Both the position numbers and the translations under genes were made by a program. From JBBSIN01 sp038232055 (GTDB lineage Bacteria; Actinomycetota; Actinomycetes; JADGOV01), in the NCBI GenBank assembly GCA_038232055.1, contig JBBSIN010000020.1, positions 1-35,151 of the forward strand: a DNA stretch of 35,151 nt, in the 5' to 3' direction. The notes under the pieces were generated by a model, which saw only the letters and a program-made list of their open reading frames with translations, did no database searches and was not told where the DNA came from. This document shows, in pieces, positions 31,292-35,151 of the stretch (position 1 is the stretch's first letter; the number at the start of each line of letters is the position of its first letter).

Positions 31292-32050
31292 ATGCGCCAT
31301 CGGTGGGAGACCATCGCGTTTCTGCACTGGTCCTATCCGGTCGAGGAGGTGCAGCAGCTCCTGCCGGACGGATTGTCGGTCGAGCCCTGGCGTGGTCAGG
31401 CCTGGGTCGGCCTGGTGCCCTTCCGGATGCGCATCGGCGCCCCTTTCGGGCCAGAGCTGCCGGGGATCTCGCCGTTTCCCGAGACAAACGTGCGGACCTA
31501 CGTCGTGGGACCGGACGGCCGGCCGGGCGTGTGGTTCTTCTCTCTCGACGCCGGCAGCCTGTCGGCAGTCGGCGCTGCGCGCGCCAGTTGGCAGCTGCCG
31601 TACTTCTGGGCAGACATGGCGGTCCACAGCTCAGGCGGTACGGTCTCCTACCGCTCCCGTCGCCGCTGGCCGTCGCCTCGAGGGGTGGGCCACGACATCC
31701 GGGTGGCCGTCAGGGACGAGGTGGTCGAGCCCGGCGAGTTCGAGCACTACCTGACCGCCCGGTTCACCCTGTGGAACGTCGCGGCCGGTCGACTGATGCG
31801 GACCCAGGCCGAGCATCCCCCATGGGTGCTGCGCAGCGCTGACGTCGACGTCCTGGAGCAGGACCTGCTCGGCGCGGCCGGACTCACCCCACCGGTCGAC
31901 CGGCCACTGGTGCACTTCTCCGACGGCGTGGACGTACGGATCGGCGCGCCGCGGCTCGTCCGGCGCCTTCCCTCCGCCGATGCCTCAGCGGAGCAGGGTC
32001 CCACTGACCAGGGGCAGCAGCGCGCCGCTTCCGACGCCGACGCCGAGTGA
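31292..32050 (+). CDS. DUF2071 family protein
   Basis: This soluble protein of about 252 residues starts MRHRWETIAFLHWSYPVEEV, then LLPDGLSVEPWRGQAWVGLV and FRMR, FPETNVRTYV and FFSLDA. This is the order of blocks that define DUF2071 (YqjF-like) proteins, whose fold resembles acetoacetate decarboxylase; the function is unknown. ATG 31292 was chosen; an in-frame GTG at 31244 would add 16 residues and cannot be excluded. The last 30 residues are low-complexity and are antisense to the 3' end of nuoN (66-bp overlap), so the native stop may have been lost. It is divergent from the Mn-catalase gene. Confidence 0.85.
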   Translation: MRHRWETIAFLHWSYPVEEVQQLLPDGLSVEPWRGQAWVGLVPFRMRIGAPFGPELPGISPFPETNVRTYVVGPDGRPGVWFFSLDAGSLSAVGAARASWQLPYFWADMAVHSSGGTVSYRSRRRWPSPRGVGHDIRVAVRDEVVEPGEFEHYLTARFTLWNVAAGRLMRTQAEHPPWVLRSADVDVLEQDLLGAAGLTPPVDRPLVHFSDGVDVRIGAPRLVRRLPSADASAEQGPTDQGQQRAASDADAE

Positions 32051-33406
32051 CGCTGCGGCGGCGGCGTACGCGCCCAGGCTTGACCACCGGCCGGCCGGAG
32101 CGAGCGCTGTCGCGACATCCCCTGCGGGAGACGGGAGGAGGGCTGGCGCGAGCCATCGCAGGTAGTAGAAGAGGCTCGCGACGGTGTTGACCACGGCGAC
32201 CACCGCCAGCCAGGCGTACCCGCCGTCGACCGCAGCGCTGAACACCGCGAGCTTGCCGATGAACACGCCGGTCGGCGGGGTGCCGACGAGGCCGAGCAGG
32301 GCGACGACCAGGCAGCCGGCGAGACCCGGATGTCGGCGCGCCAGCCCGCGGTAGTCGGCGATGGCGGGCGCGTTCGGCAGTTCGCAGACCACGGCGAACA
32401 CGGCGAGGTTCGTGACGGCGTACGCGGCGAGGTAGAACAGCAGGCTGCGCAGGGCGATGTCGCTGCGCTGCGCGACCGCGACGGGCACGAGCAGGTAGCC
32501 GACCTGGCTGACTGTCGAGTACGCCAGCAGCCGCTTCACGCTGGTCTGAAAGAAGGCGCCCAGGTTCCCGAGCGTCATCGACGCCGTTGCCAGAACCGCC
32601 ACCAACGCCGGCCAGTCGACCGTCGTCGTCGCCAGCGCCTGGTCGAGCAGCCGAAACGTCGCGACCAACGCGCCGATCTTGGGAATCGTGGTGAGGAAGG
32701 CGGCCACCGGTGGCGACGCGCCGTCGGTGACGTCCGGCACCCAGAAGTGCGCCGGCACTCCGCCCGACTTGAACATCAGCCCGCCGAGTACGGCGACGAG
32801 ACCGACGGCGACCGCGGCGTGCGGCGCGCTCGCCATGGACGCGTGCAGTACGCCGTACCCGGTGCCGCGCCCGGCGCCGTAGAGGATCGTGACGCCGACA
32901 AGCATCACCACGCCGAGCAGAGCGCCCATCAGGTAGTACTTCAGCGCCGCCTCCACGCCAAGGCTGTCCTTGCGGAAGCCGGCGAGGGCGTAACCCGGGA
33001 TGCTGGCCAGCAGATAGGCGGCCGCCAGCAGCAGCAGGTCGTTCGCGCCGGCCAGCGTGACTGCCCCCAGCGCGGCGAGCTGGAGCAGGACATAGAACTC
33101 TGTCTCGCGCTTGTGCCCGGCGACGGTGTCGATCGAGAGGCAGATGACGAGCAGGGTGCCGGCGAGAACGACCAGGCGCGTGGCGTTCGTCGCACTGTCC
33201 ACCACGTAGCTGTCGTCGAACACCGACACCGGCTCGCCGGCCATCGCCACCGCGGTCGCGACGAGCCCGACGCCGCAGGCAACGGCGGCGAGTGCGCGGA
33301 CCACCCATTGCCGCCGGCGGGGCAGCCATGCGCCGACCAGCAGGCCAAGCACCGACCCGGCGAGGAGGGCCAGCTCGGGTACCAGCCATGACGGGGTCTC
33401 GTTCAC
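31985..33406 (-). CDS. nuoN: NADH-quinone oxidoreductase subunit N
   Basis: NuoN is one of three antiporter-like proton-pumping subunits of complex I. The 473-residue product has about 14 helices. The key lysines are kept: EAALKYYL (Lys156), FKSGGVPAHFWVPD, TTIPKIGAL and GVFIGKLAVF. The helix-5 glutamate (Glu133 in E. coli) is replaced by Leu132 in NDLLLLAAAYLLASIP. The GTG start lies in the nuoM stop (4-bp overlap). A much longer open frame continues upstream but is a shadow of nuoM. Its 3' end overlaps the convergent DUF2071 gene by 66 bp. It is the last gene of the operon in this window. Confidence 0.92.
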   Translation of the reverse strand: MNETPSWLVPELALLAGSVLGLLVGAWLPRRRQWVVRALAAVACGVGLVATAVAMAGEPVSVFDDSYVVDSATNATRLVVLAGTLLVICLSIDTVAGHKRETEFYVLLQLAALGAVTLAGANDLLLLAAAYLLASIPGYALAGFRKDSLGVEAALKYYLMGALLGVVMLVGVTILYGAGRGTGYGVLHASMASAPHAAVAVGLVAVLGGLMFKSGGVPAHFWVPDVTDGASPPVAAFLTTIPKIGALVATFRLLDQALATTTVDWPALVAVLATASMTLGNLGAFFQTSVKRLLAYSTVSQVGYLLVPVAVAQRSDIALRSLLFYLAAYAVTNLAVFAVVCELPNAPAIADYRGLARRHPGLAGCLVVALLGLVGTPPTGVFIGKLAVFSAAVDGGYAWLAVVAVVNTVASLFYYLRWLAPALLPSPAGDVATALAPAGRWSSLGAYAAAAASLGVGVGSGALLPLVSGTLLR

Positions 33407-34908
33407 CGGGCGACCAGGCCGACGAGCGTGCGCGCGGCCGGCTCGATGACGTCGAGCAGGAAGCGCGGGACGACGCCGATGACGAACGCCAGGACGAGCA
33501 GCGGCAGGATCGCCGCCGCCTCGCTGGGTCGGAGGTCGACGAGGGAGCGTCGGGCACCCGGCGCGTCGGGCAGCCGCAGCGGACCGAGGAATAGCCGCTG
33601 CAGCGCGACGAGGAACAGCCCCGCGGTGAGCAGAATGCCGAGCAGCGCGACGCCCGTGGCGACCGCCTGCGCGTCGAAGCTGCCGGTGAAGATTTGGAAC
33701 TCGGCGACGAAGCCGGAGAAGCCGGGCAGGCCGAGTGACGCGAACGCGGCGACCGCCGTCGCGCCGGCGAAGACCGGTAGGCGGCTGGCCAGTCCCGAGT
33801 ACTGCGCCATGACGTACGTGCCGCCGCGGTCGTAGAGGACGCCGGAGAGCAGGAATAGCGCGCCGGTGATGAGCCCGTGGCTCACCATCTGGGTCACCGC
33901 ACCGGCCACGGCCAGCTGGCGGGCCTGCGCGTCGCTTCCCGCCACCAGGCCAGCCGCGCCGACGGCCAGTACGACGTAGCCCATGTGGTTGACGGAGGTG
34001 TAGGCAACCATGCGCTTGAAGTCGGTCTGCGCGAGCGCGACGAGCGCGCCGTAGAGCACGCTGACGACACCGAGGACGACGAATCCGAGCGCGTACCGCC
34101 GCCAGGCGTCCGGAAGCATCGGCATGGCGATGCGAACGAAACCGTAGGTGCCCATCTTCAGCAGTACGCCGGCAAGGATCGCCGAGCCGGGAGCCGGCGC
34201 ATTCGTGTGCGCTGGGGGCAGCCAGGTGTGGAACGGGATCGTGGGCGTCTTGATCGCCAGGCCGACCGTCAGGGCGAGGAGCACGAGCGCGCCACCGACG
34301 GCGTGACCGGCCAGCGGTTGGCTGCGAACGAGCGCGACGACGTCGAAGGTGTGCGGCGTCGCCGCGAGGTAGAGGCCGATGAAGCCGAGCAGCAACGCGA
34401 GGGAGCCGAGGAAGGTGTAGAGGAAGAACTTCAGCGCCGCCCCCCTGGCGTCGCCGTGCCCCCAGCCGGCGATGACGAAGTACATGCCGACGATCGACAG
34501 GTCGAAGAAGACGAAGAACAGGATGAGGTCGAGCGCCACGAACAGGCCCAGGCAGACGGTCTGCAGGAACAGGAACACCAGCACGTACGTCTTGACCCGC
34601 CGCGTCTCCCGTAGCGAGTAGACGGCGCAGGCGAGGAACAGGCCGGCGGTCATCGCGACCAGTGGCAGCGACAGCCCGTCGATACCGACGTGGTAGCTCG
34701 CGCCGGCGTTGGGAATCCACGTCGCCGTCGTCTGATAGCCGAACCCGTTGCGGGGATCGAAGCACAGCCACGCGACGACGACGAGCCCCAGGTCGACGGC
34801 GCTTGCGGCGATCCAGGCGGCGACGAACCCACGGGGCGGCGCTGTGCGGGGCACGAGCAGCAGCAGCACGCCGACAACCGCAGGCAGAAACACGATCGCG
34901 GTGAGCAC
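33403..34908 (-). CDS. nuoM: NADH-quinone oxidoreductase subunit M
   Basis: NuoM is the middle antiporter-like pumping subunit. The 501-residue product has 14 helices and the expected charged residues: GLAIKTPTIPFHTWLPPAH with the helix-7 lysine, LLKMGTYGFVRI with the helix-8 lysine, and FSGFVAEFQIFTGSF with the helix-12 glutamate. The helix-5 glutamate (Glu144 in E. coli, in FFWEMMLVPMYF) is Asp136 here in FFDLSIVGMYF, and the following Pro is Gly. I recall this DLSIVGMYF form from alternative nuo clusters in actinobacteria, but could not check it. It starts at GTG 34908, 3 bp after the nuoL stop. Confidence 0.95.
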   Translation of the reverse strand: MLTAIVFLPAVVGVLLLLVPRTAPPRGFVAAWIAASAVDLGLVVVAWLCFDPRNGFGYQTTATWIPNAGASYHVGIDGLSLPLVAMTAGLFLACAVYSLRETRRVKTYVLVFLFLQTVCLGLFVALDLILFFVFFDLSIVGMYFVIAGWGHGDARGAALKFFLYTFLGSLALLLGFIGLYLAATPHTFDVVALVRSQPLAGHAVGGALVLLALTVGLAIKTPTIPFHTWLPPAHTNAPAPGSAILAGVLLKMGTYGFVRIAMPMLPDAWRRYALGFVVLGVVSVLYGALVALAQTDFKRMVAYTSVNHMGYVVLAVGAAGLVAGSDAQARQLAVAGAVTQMVSHGLITGALFLLSGVLYDRGGTYVMAQYSGLASRLPVFAGATAVAAFASLGLPGFSGFVAEFQIFTGSFDAQAVATGVALLGILLTAGLFLVALQRLFLGPLRLPDAPGARRSLVDLRPSEAAAILPLLVLAFVIGVVPRFLLDVIEPAARTLVGLVAR

Positions 34909-34911
34909 CGG

Positions 34912-35151
34912 CTACCTCACCAGCGCGAAGACGACAGCGAGCAGCCCGAGAGCGGCGGCTGCCTGGGCGTAGTACTGGTGCAGCTGCCCGGTCTGCGGGC
35001 GGCGGGCGACCCGACCGAGGCGTTCGGCGCCGCGCGCGACGGCACTCACGAGCCCGTCGACGGAGAGCTCTCCGCGTCGGTCGGTCCATCGGGCGAGCAC
35101 CGCGGAGCTGCGCGCCGTGGCCGTCACGCCGCGGTCGAGTACCGCGTCGTC
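34912..35151 (-). CDS. nuoL: NADH-quinone oxidoreductase subunit L, C-terminal end
   Basis: The last 79 codons of a frame enter from the right edge and stop at TAG 34914-34912. The sequence has the typical end of NuoL: a polar segment (VDGLVSAVARGAERLGRVAR), RRPQTGQLHQYYAQAAAALG, and a final hydrophobic helix (LGLLAVVFALV). The position just before nuoM fits the universal L-M-N order. The pumping core lies outside the window. The GTG internal to this segment is not a start. Confidence 0.88.
   Translation of the reverse strand, partial: DDAVLDRGVTATARSSAVLARWTDRRGELSVDGLVSAVARGAERLGRVARRPQTGQLHQYYAQAAAALGLLAVVFALVR

Noticed and set aside
31985..35089. A single 1034-residue NuoN fusion protein
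   Set aside because: The first 560 residues are a shadow of nuoM and nuoL in another frame; NuoN proper begins at GTG 33406.

Overview
The window is chromosomal DNA from a high-GC Gram-positive actinomycete. The evidence is the very high G or C content at third codon positions, many GTG starts, TAnnnT -10 boxes placed directly before start codons, and the conserved run purL / SCP-like gene / purF / purM / DUF3073 / leucine-type dehydrogenase / bldC, which is actinobacterial synteny best known from Streptomyces. bldC argues against a corynebacterium or mycobacterium. I cannot name the order or genus.

Region 1 (1-11,984) is a de novo purine cluster on the + strand: the tail of a DUF3151 gene, then purA, purD, purB, purC, purS, purQ, purL, an SCP/maleylpyruvate-isomerase-like gene, purF and purM. 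Many junctions are 4-bp stop/start overlaps, so translation is probably coupled. The genes cover PurF, PurD, the PurLQS complex, PurM, PurC and PurB, plus PurA for AMP synthesis. PurN/T, PurE/K and PurH are not here. A diverged 43-bp element occurs both upstream of purA and just after purL, where it lies in a 14-bp inverted repeat.

Region 2 (12,000-19,980) holds DUF3073, a Leu/Val dehydrogenase divergent from bldC, an SDR oxidoreductase, a broken secreted-protein gene, a tRNA cluster (Glu, Asp, Phe on the minus strand), a membrane-anchored metallophosphoesterase, a cold-shock protein with a very strong terminator, an EamA exporter, and an NAD-dependent epimerase whose 3' end runs into a tRNA-Lys gene.

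Region 3 (20,000-22,110) is decayed DNA: an unrecognised helical protein, relics of a five-helix membrane sensor domain and of a DUF5317 protein in several reading frames, a possible 16-aa basic peptide, and 25 codons of a histidine-kinase tail.

Region 4 (22,114-28,462) is an envelope locus of large polytopic membrane proteins: a PIG-V-like mannosyltransferase, a GT-C-like membrane protein, a polyprenyl-phosphate-mannose-dependent type transferase, a secreted AlkP-like plus multi-TM protein, and a small two-helix protein. The third and fourth converge and overlap by 649 bp.

Region 5 (28,500-32,050) is a manganese module: an Nramp importer (mntH) and a dimanganese catalase with a terminator, around a small frameshifted gene, then a DUF2071 protein.

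Region 6 (31,985-35,151, minus strand) is the end of a complex I operon, nuoL(partial)-nuoM-nuoN. The transmembrane glutamate of helix 5 is replaced in both NuoM (Asp) and NuoN (Leu). No insertion sequence, integrase or CRISPR array was seen.
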